A program made the position numbers and the translations under genes. A model generated the notes under the pieces. It saw only the letters and a program-made list of their open reading frames with translations, made no database searches and was not told where the DNA came from. DNA of 64,000 nt from Pseudochrobactrum saccharolyticum (lineage in GTDB: Bacteria; Pseudomonadota; Alphaproteobacteria; Rhizobiales; Rhizobiaceae), in assembly GCF_008801715.1 (NCBI RefSeq), contig NZ_VZPG01000004.1:310001-374000 (forward strand). Reading direction: 5' to 3'. Shown in pieces: positions 1-8,658 of the stretch (positions within the stretch are counted from its first letter, which is position 1; each line of letters begins with the position of its first letter).

Positions 1-1
1 C

Positions 2-694
2 TGGGCGATTATCAGTTCGCCACGCGCTGTGGCGACATTCAAGCTGACCATACTCACCTCTGCCGCCGCTACGGTGTTTAATGCTCTGTTCGGTCTGCTG
101 ATGGCATGGGTGCTGGTGCGTTATGAGTTTCCGGGCAAGCGCCTGCTGGATGCTGCCGTTGATCTGCCTTTTGCATTGCCGACCGCCGTTGCCGGTCTGG
201 CGCTGGTAACCGTTTTATCGAAGAATGGCTGGATCGGGCAATATACTGAACCGCTTGGCCTATACCTGGCCTATACGCCTGCAGGCATAATAATTGCGAT
301 GGCCTTTACCAGTATTCCTTTTGTTATCCGCACGGTACAGCCGGTTCTTGAAGACTTGAATCACGATGTGGAGGAGGCGGCGGAGACGCTAGGTGCCAAT
401 CCATGGCAGGTCTTCAGCCATGTGATCTGGCCGATGATCCTGCCTGCATTTCTGGCGGGCAGTGCTTTGTCCTTTGCACGTGGTTTGGGAGAGTTTGGTG
501 CGATTGTTTTCATTTCTGCCAATCTGCCATTTAAAACCGAAGTGACTTCGCTGCTCGTTTTCGTGCGGCTGGATGAATATGAATATCCGGCAGCGGCGGC
601 TCTGGCGATGGTGATGTTGCTGATGGCTTTTGCCATGCTGCTGATAACCAATCTGATGCAGGCACGGCAGCTGCGCTATGCGGAGCGAAACTGA
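2..694 (+). CDS. cysT: Sulfate/thiosulfate ABC transporter permease CysT (5' end outside window)
   Basis: This is an inner-membrane permease that, with CysW, forms the channel of the sulfate/thiosulfate importer feeding cysteine synthesis. The reading frame is open from base 2, before the first ATG at 29, and the residues encoded there (WAIISSPRAVATFKLT) are typical of the middle of CysT, so the gene starts upstream of the window. The stretch after FPGKRLLDAAVDLPFALPTA is characteristic of the family. The EAA loop that docks the ATPase (VEEAAETLGA) lies at about 368-400. About four membrane segments are visible. The stop codon overlaps the start region of cysW, so the two are translationally coupled. 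Confidence 0.93.
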   Translation, partial: WAIISSPRAVATFKLTILTSAAATVFNALFGLLMAWVLVRYEFPGKRLLDAAVDLPFALPTAVAGLALVTVLSKNGWIGQYTEPLGLYLAYTPAGIIIAMAFTSIPFVIRTVQPVLEDLNHDVEEAAETLGANPWQVFSHVIWPMILPAFLAGSALSFARGLGEFGAIVFISANLPFKTEVTSLLVFVRLDEYEYPAAAALAMVMLLMAFAMLLITNLMQARQLRYAERN

Positions 695-695
695 T

Positions 696-1550
696 ATGGC
701 GATTTTAGCTTTTCCTGCTTTAGCTTCTGAAAAAACTTCACCGCAGTTTCGACGCAGACTTTGGGGACGGCGTTTCCTGATCGGGCTGGCCGTTGTGCTG
801 TCGCTGATCGTGCTCGGCATTCCGATGGCGGTGATTTTTTCTGCAGCTTTTGGCAGCGGTATGGGACGCTTCTGGGCAGAAATTACCAAGCCGGATACGA
901 TGCATGCGGTGTGGCTGACTATGTTGACGGCGATTGTGGTTGTACCGATCAATATGGCTTTCGGTGTCTGCGTGGCATGGCTGGTCACACGTTTCCGCTT
1001 TCCGGGGCGGCGTTTGCTGATCAGCTTTATTGAAATACCGTTTTCTGTATCGCCGATTATTGCCGGTACAGCCTATCTGTTTCTCTATGGTGCGCAGGGG
1101 ATGCTGGGGCCTTTGCTGGAGAGCTATGATATCAAGATCATGTTCACAATTCCGGCGATTTTTCTGGTCAGCCTGTTTGTCACCAGTCCTTTTGTTGCCC
1201 GCGAGCTGATCCCGCTGATGGAAATGCAGGGCGGCGAGGATGAGGAGGCGGCACTCTCGCTCGGTGCCAGCGGCTTGCAAACCTTCTTCTATGTGACGCT
1301 GCCGAATATCAAATGGGCACTGCTCTATGGTGCCGTGCTGTGTAATGCACGGGTTATGGGCGAGTATGGCGCGACATCGATTGTCTCCGGCGCCATTCGC
1401 GGTAAAACCAATACGCTGCCTTTGCAGGTTGATCTGTTGTTTCAGGATCAAAACACAGTTGGCGCATTTGCTGCGGCTTCAACATTGGCGGTGCTGGCTC
1501 TGCTGACACTGGTGCTGAAAGTCTGGCTGGAACGCAAGCAGGTAGATTAA
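696..1550 (+). CDS. cysW: Sulfate/thiosulfate ABC transporter permease CysW
   Basis: This is the second membrane subunit of the sulfate importer, partner of CysT. It has six predicted membrane segments and an EAA loop (DEEAALSLGASG) near residue 180. The MGEYGATSIVSGAIRGKTNTLP stretch is shared by CysW proteins. Two starts are possible. The ATG at 696 has GGAG at 682-685 at good spacing and gives 284 residues, whereas the ATG at 678 overlaps cysT by 17 bases without a clear ribosome site, so I prefer 696. In most relatives the ATPase gene cysA follows directly. Here a strong terminator follows instead, so the ATPase must lie elsewhere. Confidence 0.93.
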   Translation: MAILAFPALASEKTSPQFRRRLWGRRFLIGLAVVLSLIVLGIPMAVIFSAAFGSGMGRFWAEITKPDTMHAVWLTMLTAIVVVPINMAFGVCVAWLVTRFRFPGRRLLISFIEIPFSVSPIIAGTAYLFLYGAQGMLGPLLESYDIKIMFTIPAIFLVSLFVTSPFVARELIPLMEMQGGEDEEAALSLGASGLQTFFYVTLPNIKWALLYGAVLCNARVMGEYGATSIVSGAIRGKTNTLPLQVDLLFQDQNTVGAFAAASTLAVLALLTLVLKVWLERKQVD

Positions 1551-1557
1551 AAAGATG

Positions 1558-1600
1558 AAGCCGCCTCTGAAATTGATTCAAAGGCGGCTTTTATCTTTTT
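1558..1600 (+). terminator. Rho-independent terminator after cysTW
   Basis: A 9-bp stem (AAGCCGCCT at 1558-1566 with AGGCGGCTT at 1582-1590) is followed by TTATCTTTTT. It sits between cysW and the convergent polyamine-type operon and ends the sulfate operon. Confidence 0.85.
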
Positions 1601-1613
1601 GTAATTGTTTATT

Positions 1614-2405
1614 TTATTGCGGCTGTGCAGCTGCTTTACGCTGTGTCAGGATCATCACCAGCGCAATTAATATTGTACCGACAATGAAGACGAATGCAGC
1701 GGCGGCAATAGCCGGACTGATATTCTCACGGATGGTCGAGAACATCTGTCGTGCCAGTGTGCGCTGGTTCGGACCTGCCACGAACAGGGTCAGCACCACT
1801 TCATCCAGCGAGGTTGCGAAAGCAAAGACAGCACCGGAAATAATGCCGGGTTTTGCCAGCGGCAGTGTCACTTTTTGCAGGACTATATGGGGCGGTGCAC
1901 CAAGACTTGCAGCCGCCTGTTCCACGCGCCGGTCAACACTTTGCAGCACAGCCAGCACATTGATGACCACGAATGGTACTGCCACAACCGTATGGGCGAT
2001 AATTACGCCGATATAGGAGTTGAGCAGATCATATTGTGCAAACATCAGCTGCATGCCCACGCCGAGCACCACAGCAGGCACGACCATCGGCAGCAGAAAC
2101 ACTGTTTTGATCGAATTGAACACGAAGGAATACTGATTGCCGCGCAGCCCCAGCGCTCCGACGGTGCCCAGTACTGTTGCCAGTGCCGTGGTGCCGACAG
2201 AGATAATCAGGCTGTTGATGATCGACCTGCGCCATGCGTCCGCCTGCACCAGTTCCTGAAACCAGCGTGTGGAATAGCCTTCCATCGGATAGCCAAGCAA
2301 CGCCCCGCTGGTGAAGGCCAGTGGCAGGATTGCCACCAGCGGTGCCAGCAGGAAGAATACGACCGCTGCGCCAAACAGAAGTTTGAGGAGTTTGAAGCCG
2401 TTCAT
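1614..2405 (-). CDS. Polyamine-type ABC transporter permease (PotC-like)
   Basis: This 263-residue inner-membrane permease has six hydrophobic segments. The EAA loop EQAAASLGAPPHIVLQKVTLP sits near residues 160-180, as in PotC/YdcV-type spermidine/putrescine permeases. It is the last gene of a four-gene minus-strand operon and overlaps the preceding permease by an ATGA junction (2402-2405). The short sequence after the last helix (TQRKAAAQPQ) is cytoplasmic. The substrate cannot be read from the sequence; polyamines, or other small cationic or amino-acid-like solutes, are the usual cargo of the family. Confidence 0.88.
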   Translation of the reverse strand: MNGFKLLKLLFGAAVVFFLLAPLVAILPLAFTSGALLGYPMEGYSTRWFQELVQADAWRRSIINSLIISVGTTALATVLGTVGALGLRGNQYSFVFNSIKTVFLLPMVVPAVVLGVGMQLMFAQYDLLNSYIGVIIAHTVVAVPFVVINVLAVLQSVDRRVEQAAASLGAPPHIVLQKVTLPLAKPGIISGAVFAFATSLDEVVLTLFVAGPNQRTLARQMFSTIRENISPAIAAAAFVFIVGTILIALVMILTQRKAAAQPQ

Positions 2406-3595
2406 GAACGTACCTCCTTCTCGGTCGAGAGACGCATATAGATCGTATAGAGCAGGATGGTTGCAATCAGCAGAACCATGCCAAGCGCACCGGCCATGCC
2501 CCAGTTTGCAGCGCCCATGGCGTAGAAGGCGATGACCGAGCTGATGAGCTGATCTTTTGCGCCGCCGATGAGAGCAGGGGTGATGTAATAGCCAAGCGCT
2601 GTCATGAAGACGAGCAGCGAACCGGAAACCACGCCGCGCATAATCAATGGTAACAGCACATGAAAGAAAGAACGCAGCGGATGTGCGCCGAGTGAAGCGG
2701 CGGCTGGCATCAGATTTTTCGGAATGCCGATCAGCACGCTTAACACCGGCAGCACCATGAAGGGCAGCAGCACATGGGTCATGGCGATAATTACGCCGGT
2801 ACGGTTGAAGATCAGTGCCAGCGGTTCGCTGGTAATGCCGATTGCGATCAGCGCATTATTAATCAGCCCCTGATCCTGCAACAGGATAAACCATGCGGCC
2901 GTACGTACCAGCAGCGATGTCCAGAGTGGCAGCAGTACTGCGCCGAGCAGTAGCTGGCGTTTCCAGCCTTCAACAGAGGCTGCAACCATAGCGAACGGAA
3001 TACCGATGAGAATGCAGGCAATCGTAACGCTGAGCGCGGTGATGAAGGTACGCACCATAATGGTGACATTGGCAGAGGCATCGGATGGCAGAGAGCGGAT
3101 TTCACCGGAGATGTCGCGCTCCATATCCACGGCTGCCAGCAGATTACGGTCTGTCAGTGTGGTTGAAGCCGCTGAAGCAATGGCCTGCCAGTATTGCTGT
3201 TCGCCCCATTTCTTGTCGATGGCGACGAGATCAATCTGGGCATAATCAACCGGCTCTTCAAGCTTGGTCAGCTGATTACGGGTTTTGCTCATCAGCGTGC
3301 GGAAGCCGGGTTGCGCACTGTTGAGGCGGCGTACCAGATCACCAAAGAGCTGGGCATCATCATTGTTGCGGATATCTTCCGCCAGTGCGGCTTTCATTTC
3401 CGGTGTCGGCGGTGCTTCCGGATTCCAGTCGCTGACAGCCTGTGCAGTGAGCGGCAGAGCTTTGGCCGCAACCGGATCAGACACTGCCTCTTTCATCATC
3501 GTCACCAACGGAATGATGAAAAAGACCAGCAGGAACAAAGCCAGCGGTGCCACCAGTGCGAAAGATTTCAGCCGTTGTCGTTGCAGTTCATTCAT
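2402..3595 (-). CDS. Polyamine-type ABC transporter permease (PotB-like, long periplasmic insert)
   Basis: This 397-residue permease has one membrane helix at residues about 12-33, then a hydrophilic region of about 140 residues before the remaining five helices. The usual PotB protein is about 280-300 residues, so the insert accounts for the extra length and should face the periplasm. The docking loop (MPAAASLGAHPLRSFFHVLLP) is intact near residues 285-305. It overlaps both its ATPase upstream (3592-3595) and the second permease downstream (2402-2405) by ATGA junctions. The insert may contribute to binding-protein docking, which is an inference. Confidence 0.87.
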   Translation of the reverse strand: MNELQRQRLKSFALVAPLALFLLVFFIIPLVTMMKEAVSDPVAAKALPLTAQAVSDWNPEAPPTPEMKAALAEDIRNNDDAQLFGDLVRRLNSAQPGFRTLMSKTRNQLTKLEEPVDYAQIDLVAIDKKWGEQQYWQAIASAASTTLTDRNLLAAVDMERDISGEIRSLPSDASANVTIMVRTFITALSVTIACILIGIPFAMVAASVEGWKRQLLLGAVLLPLWTSLLVRTAAWFILLQDQGLINNALIAIGITSEPLALIFNRTGVIIAMTHVLLPFMVLPVLSVLIGIPKNLMPAAASLGAHPLRSFFHVLLPLIMRGVVSGSLLVFMTALGYYITPALIGGAKDQLISSVIAFYAMGAANWGMAGALGMVLLIATILLYTIYMRLSTEKEVRS

Positions 3596-4686
3596 GCCGC
3601 CACCTGAGAATTACGGGCAGGAACTGCAATCGGCCAGCAATCAGCTGGCAGGAAAGATAAGGTGACCGGATCGCCGGCTTTCAAATTATGGAAGCTGCGG
3701 TCGGCCTTGGTGACAAGACTCTGGCCTGCAAAGTCCAGTGCCACGCGCAGATGGTCGCCATGATAGACAATATCGCTGACGGTTGCTGTCAGATGATTGG
3801 CGGCACTTTCCTCTGTATTCAGCCGCACGCGCTCAGGCCGCAGCGACAGGCGGATATCCTGACCGGCATGGAACGGTGCTTCGGCGTCTACACGGATATC
3901 CTGACCATTGTTCAGACGGATCTGGGTTTCGCCATTGTGGATGCCGGAGACTTTACCGTCGATCAGATTGGTTTCACCGATAAATTCCGCAACAAATTGC
4001 GTGGCCGGATGGTCGTAAATCTGGGATGGCGTGCCGATCTGCTCAATCTTACCGCGATTGAATACGGCAATGCGGTCGCTCATAGTCAGCGCTTCGGACT
4101 GGTCATGGGTCACGAAAACAATGGTCAGGCCGAGACGATGATGCAATTCGCGGATATCGAGCTGCATACGTTCACGCAACTGCTTGTCGAGAGCGCCGAG
4201 CGGCTCGTCCATCAGCACCACTTCCGGTTCAAAAACCAGAGCACGTGCCAGTGCCACACGCTGCTGCTGGCCGCCGGAAAGCTGCGAAGGCTTGCGCTCC
4301 AGCATGGTGCCAAGCTGCACCATATCCAATGCACGCTTCACACGATCCTGCATTTCAGACTTGGATAGCCCGCGCATTTTCAGCGGGAAAGCCACGTTTT
4401 CGGCAATGGTCATATGGGGAAACAATGCGTAGTTCTGAAACACCACGCCCATATTGCGCTTATGCGGCGGGAGCTGATCGATACGTTTACCGTCAACACT
4501 GACAGTGCCGCCGGTAGGGCGCTCAAAACCGGCCAGCAGCATCAGCAAGGTTGTTTTGCCTGAACCGGAAGGCCCGAGCATGCTGACAAACTCACCTTTG
4601 CCGATGGTTAAATCCAGATTATCGACAACTGTCAGGGAGCCGAATGCTTTGCTCACCTTGTCAAAATGAATGAAGGGATTATTCAC
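3592..4686 (-). CDS. Polyamine-type ABC transporter ATPase (PotA-like)
   Basis: This 364-residue ATPase energises the importer. Walker A (GPSGSGKTT) is at residues 38-46, the signature LSGGQQQR at about 136-143 and Walker B VVLMDEP at about 157-163, followed by the D-loop and the switch histidine (VFVTHD). A C-terminal TOBE-type domain of about 120 residues follows, as in PotA/FbpC-class proteins. It is translationally coupled to the downstream permease gene. It is separated from the binding-protein gene by 277 bases that contain a long hairpin, an arrangement that often lets the binding protein be made in excess. Confidence 0.93.
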   Translation of the reverse strand: MNNPFIHFDKVSKAFGSLTVVDNLDLTIGKGEFVSMLGPSGSGKTTLLMLLAGFERPTGGTVSVDGKRIDQLPPHKRNMGVVFQNYALFPHMTIAENVAFPLKMRGLSKSEMQDRVKRALDMVQLGTMLERKPSQLSGGQQQRVALARALVFEPEVVLMDEPLGALDKQLRERMQLDIRELHHRLGLTIVFVTHDQSEALTMSDRIAVFNRGKIEQIGTPSQIYDHPATQFVAEFIGETNLIDGKVSGIHNGETQIRLNNGQDIRVDAEAPFHAGQDIRLSLRPERVRLNTEESAANHLTATVSDIVYHGDHLRVALDFAGQSLVTKADRSFHNLKAGDPVTLSFLPADCWPIAVPARNSQVAA

Positions 4687-4802
4687 GCGTAAAACCTCGA
4701 ATGGAGCGAAGCACCGTCAGACCGTTTTCGGGAGTCAAACAGGACGGTGTTTGCTGTTGTCTGCTGCGGGGCGGCAACAGGAAATGCGCTTTTGAATCGA
4801 AT

Positions 4803-4843
4803 GACTGCCGTGCAGTCGGGGAAAAGATGACTGCTTAGCAGTC
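4803..4843. repeat. Two tandem short palindromes
   Basis: GACTGC and GCAGTC arms occur twice, at 4803-4817 and 4829-4843, each forming a 6-bp stem with a 3-base loop. They lie between the binding-protein and ATPase genes, next to the larger hairpin at 4871-4920. Their role is unknown. Confidence 0.5.
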
Positions 4844-4870
4844 AGGAAAATTAAGCTGCGAAGTACAGCC

Positions 4871-4920
4871 GTTCCGGAGAATTTGCATCCTTACGGGGGA
4901 AGGTATGCAAATTCCGGAAC
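4871..4920. repeat. Long hairpin between binding-protein and ATPase genes
   Basis: The left arm at 4871-4892 and right arm at 4900-4920 match over about 20 positions with one bulge and one mismatch, leaving a 7-base loop. It lies 44 bases past the stop of the binding-protein gene and has no clear T-run. That suggests an mRNA-stabilising or partially terminating stem that sets the ratio of binding protein to membrane components. The position and symmetry are seen; the function is inferred. Confidence 0.65.
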
Positions 4921-4963
4921 AACTGCATAACCGGTCATATGATTGCCGGTCTTTGACTTCAGC

Positions 4964-6013
4964 TTACTGGGCAAGCCATGCGTTGAAGCGCTGGTTCAGG
5001 CTTTCAGAATTATCTGTCCAGAATTCCACGCCAATGGCTGCTGCATCGGTCATATTGGCCGGTGTGGTCGGCAGGTCTTTGCGGTATTTTTCGTCAACGA
5101 ATTTATCGGCTTCGATATTCGGCAGACCATAGGTGATATATTCAGGCAGTTTGGCCTGATTGTCGGCCTTGCTGGCGAAAGCGATGAAATCCATCGACTC
5201 TTTCGGGAAAGGCGTGCCTTTCATGATTGCCCAGCTGTCGACGGCATAGATGCTGCCCGGCCAGACAAAACCGAAATTCTTGTTCTCGGTGCGGTTCAGC
5301 GCATTGATACGGCCGTTATAGACCGAGGCCATTACCACTTCACCGGAAGAGAGCAGCTGTACCGGCTGCGCACCGGCTTCCCACCACACGATATGCGGCT
5401 TGATTTCATCGAGTTTTTTGAAGGCACGATCCACACCTTCCGGTGATGCCAGCACATCATAAACATCTTTCGGTGCAACACCGTCGGCAATCAGCGCAAA
5501 TTCAAGAGAATATTTGGCGCTTTTACGCAAAGAGCGTTTTCCCGGGAATTTTTTCACGTCCCAGAAATCAGCCCATGATTGCGGGGCATCTTTCATCGTG
5601 TCGCCATTATAGGCGATGCCGGTAGACCAGACGATCGCGCCGACGCCGCAATCATGAACCGCTGCCGGAATGAATTTATCTTTGCCGCCGAGCTGTTCCC
5701 AATTGATATTTTCATAAATACCATCGGCACAGCCAAGCTCAAGCTCTTCAGCTTCAACCTGCACAACGTCCCAGTTGGTTTCGCCAGCTTTGACCTTGGC
5801 TTGCAGAACGCCGTAGCCGCCATCCCAGCTCTCATCGAGAACCGGTTTGCCCAGCTCTTTAGCAAAAGGTTTGAAATAAATTTCGCGCTGTCCGTCCTGA
5901 TAGCTGCCGCCCCAGGAGACAACTGTAAGGTCGCGTGCCTGAGCAGAACCGGCTGCGAGAGCCAGACCGCCGAGCATGGTGCAGGCCGTGAATGCAATAT
6001 GCGTAAGCTTCAT
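4964..6013 (-). CDS. Polyamine-type periplasmic binding protein (PotD-like)
   Basis: This 349-residue extracellular solute-binding protein begins with a clear signal peptide (MKLTHIAFTACTMLGGLALA, cleavage expected after AQA near residue 26). The mature protein starts DLTVVSWGGSYQDGQREIYF, typical of the PotD/PotF-like family that captures spermidine, putrescine or similar compounds. It is the first gene of the operon. The 609-base region upstream separates it from the divergent aminotransferase gene and should carry its promoter. Substrate specificity cannot be assigned from sequence alone. Confidence 0.9.
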   Translation of the reverse strand: MKLTHIAFTACTMLGGLALAAGSAQARDLTVVSWGGSYQDGQREIYFKPFAKELGKPVLDESWDGGYGVLQAKVKAGETNWDVVQVEAEELELGCADGIYENINWEQLGGKDKFIPAAVHDCGVGAIVWSTGIAYNGDTMKDAPQSWADFWDVKKFPGKRSLRKSAKYSLEFALIADGVAPKDVYDVLASPEGVDRAFKKLDEIKPHIVWWEAGAQPVQLLSSGEVVMASVYNGRINALNRTENKNFGFVWPGSIYAVDSWAIMKGTPFPKESMDFIAFASKADNQAKLPEYITYGLPNIEADKFVDEKYRKDLPTTPANMTDAAAIGVEFWTDNSESLNQRFNAWLAQ

Positions 6014-6622
6014 TGATTATTCCCCACAGTTTATTGTTATGAAATTTGTTGCAACAAGTTTTCCATAGGAAATGCAGGGGGGCAATAGCTGATTGTGCAG
6101 TTGCCATACAATTAATGTCGCATAGTGCAGGCGCTAATTTAGCATTGTGACAATGTTGAATGAGGGGCTTTGCGGCAGCTCCTGCGCAAAGAGCATGAAG
6201 CATTTCTGCTGCCTCATTGCAGGGAAATGGTCTTGAAATCATAAAACCACAGTAAGAATGATGTGTGTTTTCCTTGGCTTGAAAAGGCTGGCTTCCGTTT
6301 ACGTCACACAGATATATTCCGGTCCGGAAATGACAAAGTTGATGCGTTTTAGGAATGATTTTGTGTTTAAAATGTATGGACTGCTGATTTTATTGAGGCT
6401 TCCGCGCACCGGAATAAATTAAAAAAATAGTTTTTATCTTTGGGGAGTTGCACTTCCCTGAGAGGATTTTAATGTGGTTCTGCGTTGCTGACGCTGCCAC
6501 CTTGCCGGAGATTGCTGATAAACTCAGCCGGTTACGGACAAATGCAGCTGGTCGCCACGGGCCGGATTTTGCTTGCAGCAGACTGCCGGATTTCAAATTT
6601 GATTCGCATATGGAGAAGTGAC
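6014..6622. other. Divergent intergenic region, no gene
   Basis: These 609 bases separate the binding-protein gene from the aminotransferase gene. I see no credible reading frame: an upstream extension of the aminotransferase frame to 6485 lacks a ribosome site and family similarity. A perfect palindrome, TTCCGG-T-CCGGAA at 6317-6329, could be an operator for either side. The rest is AT-rich. Confidence 0.5.
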
Positions 6623-7477
6623 ATGGGCCAGATTGGTCGTAGCTGGACATTTTATAAAGGCAAATGGCATGAAGGCGATGTGCGCATTCTCGGTGCGTCA
6701 TCACAGGCAACATGGCTTGGTTCGCTGGTTTTTGACGGTGCACGCGGTTTTGAAGGTGTGATCCCTGATCTGGATCGCCATTGCGCACGCGTTAACCGCT
6801 CCGCAGAGGCACTTGGTCTGAAACCGACGAATACGCCTGAAGAAATCATGGAACTGAGCCGTCAGGGCATGACAAAATTCGGCGAGAATGCTGCGGTCTA
6901 TATCCGTCCGATGTATTGGGCGGAAGAGGGCGAAGCCAATGTGGTTCTGCCTGCTGCCGAAAGCACGGATTTTGCGCTGTGTCTGGAAGAAATTCCGATG
7001 GGCGAGCCAACCGGTTTCACCATTACCACTACACGTTTCCGTCGTCCGACAATTGAGACCATGCCGCTGGATGCCAAGGCTGCCTGCCTCTATCCGAATA
7101 ATGCCCGTATGATCCGTGAAGCCCGTGCCAAGGGTTTCGGCAATGCGCTGGTTTGCGATATGCTGGGTAATGTGGCCGAACTGGCATCTTCCAATGTGTT
7201 CATGGTGCGCGATGGTGAAGTGTTTACACCTGCGCCAAACGGCACATTCCTCAACGGTATTACCCGCCAGCGCGTAATCGGTCTGCTGCGTGATAATGGT
7301 GTGTCTGTAACGGAAACCACGCTGAAGGTTGAAGATTTCCGTGAAGCCGATGAGATTTTCTCAACCGGCAATCATTCCAAGGTCGTGCCGGTGATCGGCT
7401 TTGACGACAAGCAGCTGAGCTATGGTCCGGTTGCGCAAAAAGCCCGCAAACTCTATTGGGACTGGGCGCATTCGTAA
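6623..7477 (+). CDS. Class IV PLP aminotransferase, branched-chain type
   Basis: This 284-residue fold-type IV enzyme probably transfers amino groups between branched-chain amino acids and 2-oxoglutarate. A D-amino-acid transaminase or 4-amino-4-deoxychorismate lyase function is less likely but has the same fold. The PLP lysine is in PLDAKAACLYPNN near residue 154. The ELASSNVFMV and GITRQRV motifs typical of IlvE-like proteins are present. I chose the ATG at 6623 because GGAGAAG (6612-6618) precedes it and MGQIGRSWTFYKGKWHEGD matches the normal start of the family. The longer frame from 6485 adds 46 unrelated residues. Confidence 0.87.
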   Translation: MGQIGRSWTFYKGKWHEGDVRILGASSQATWLGSLVFDGARGFEGVIPDLDRHCARVNRSAEALGLKPTNTPEEIMELSRQGMTKFGENAAVYIRPMYWAEEGEANVVLPAAESTDFALCLEEIPMGEPTGFTITTTRFRRPTIETMPLDAKAACLYPNNARMIREARAKGFGNALVCDMLGNVAELASSNVFMVRDGEVFTPAPNGTFLNGITRQRVIGLLRDNGVSVTETTLKVEDFREADEIFSTGNHSKVVPVIGFDDKQLSYGPVAQKARKLYWDWAHS

Positions 7478-7494
7478 GAGTGTCATCCCTTAAC

Positions 7495-7530
7495 AAAAAA
7501 GCCGCGAAACTTAAGTTTCGCGGCTTTTTT
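7495..7530. terminator. Bidirectional terminator between aminotransferase and ybhN-like gene
   Basis: A 12-bp perfect inverted repeat spans 7501-7524 (GCCGCGAAACTT and its complement), flanked by an A-run at 7495-7500 and a T-run at 7525-7530. It can end both converging transcripts. Confidence 0.9.
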
Positions 7531-7534
7531 GTTT

Positions 7535-8485
7535 TCAAGACTTGATATCAAGTTTGCGCTTTTTGGAGAATTCACTCTTCTCAAAAATCAGCACGACAAT
7601 CAGAGAGATACCGAAGGGTATCAGCAGATAGAGCAGGCGGAAGACAATCAGCGCCGCCAGCACATCGGCCGGATTGAGATTTGGCAGGCCGGTGATGAAC
7701 AGAAATTCCAGAACGCCAAGACCGCCCGGTGCATTGGAAATCAGAGCTGCCGAGAATGAGATCAGGAAAATGCCGAGCACAATCAGAAAGCCCGGATGGT
7801 TCACTTCAGGCAGAGCGAAATAGATGATGCCTGCTGCACCGATCAGTTCCAGAGGGCCGATCAGCAGCTGCCATGACACAACGGACAGGCGCGGATAGGA
7901 CAGCTGGAATTTTGAGCCGATGCGCAAAGGCCGCAATTGCATGAAGCTGCCAAATACATAAAGCGCAACCAATACGAGAATGACGACACCGGCAGCTATT
8001 GCGAGGCTTTCAGGAATATCATTGTTAAAGCGCTGAAGCAGCTCCGGCTCAACGAGCAGAACAATAGCACTGAGAATCAGCGTGCCGAGCGCAAAGGTGA
8101 AAGAGCAGAAACCGACCAGAACGGCCACTTCTGCACCGGAAAGGCCTTTGGAAGAATAGGCACGGTAGCGGACAACCGCACCGGAAATAACCGAAGCACC
8201 GATATTATGGGACAGGGCATAAGCGGTGAAAGAGCACAGGCTGATAAACAGCCATGAGATTTTTTTGTGCAGATGCTTGAGCGCGATGCGGTCGTAACCG
8301 GCCAGCGCCATATAGGAAAGCAATGCACAGGAAGCACTCAGCAGCCATTGTTTCAGGGTAATCGCCGCGAGACTGTCAATTACATCCTCAAGAGAAATGC
8401 TGCGCAGTTCATTATACAGAAGCCATACGGATACAATAACCGCGCCGATGCCGATTGTCGGCCAGATGTAATCTTTCCATTTCAT
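7535..8485 (-). CDS. YbhN/UPF0104 family membrane protein (MprF flippase-domain-like)
   Basis: This 316-residue protein with about eight membrane segments resembles the lysylphosphatidylglycerol synthase transmembrane family (YbhN, the N-terminal half of MprF). Features seen are the N-terminal WLLYNELRSISLEDV, the conserved YALSHNIGASVISGAVVRYR segment and a GGLGVLEF motif near the C-terminus. Family members are thought to move or accommodate lipids in the inner membrane. There is no catalytic synthase domain, so it should not itself aminoacylate lipids. It is transcribed towards the shared terminator. The exact role is unknown. Confidence 0.85.
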   Translation of the reverse strand: MKWKDYIWPTIGIGAVIVSVWLLYNELRSISLEDVIDSLAAITLKQWLLSASCALLSYMALAGYDRIALKHLHKKISWLFISLCSFTAYALSHNIGASVISGAVVRYRAYSSKGLSGAEVAVLVGFCSFTFALGTLILSAIVLLVEPELLQRFNNDIPESLAIAAGVVILVLVALYVFGSFMQLRPLRIGSKFQLSYPRLSVVSWQLLIGPLELIGAAGIIYFALPEVNHPGFLIVLGIFLISFSAALISNAPGGLGVLEFLFITGLPNLNPADVLAALIVFRLLYLLIPFGISLIVVLIFEKSEFSKKRKLDIKS

Positions 8486-8658
8486 CTATCAGATGACACC
8501 CTTTTGTTGTTGGTGTGGTCACACAAGTCATCACCGGAATTCCGTCTTTTAAGGGCGGATGTCTGCTGATTGATTCCACATCACTCATTTGTAACAGGTA
8601 TTCACATGTTGTCAGTTTTTATACTTCGTCACTTTTAACGATTTTTATGTCTTAATCA

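Noticed and set aside
6485-6622. N-terminal extension of the class IV aminotransferase
   Set aside because: The extra 46 residues lack family similarity, and a good ribosome site lies at 6612-6618 before the ATG at 6623.
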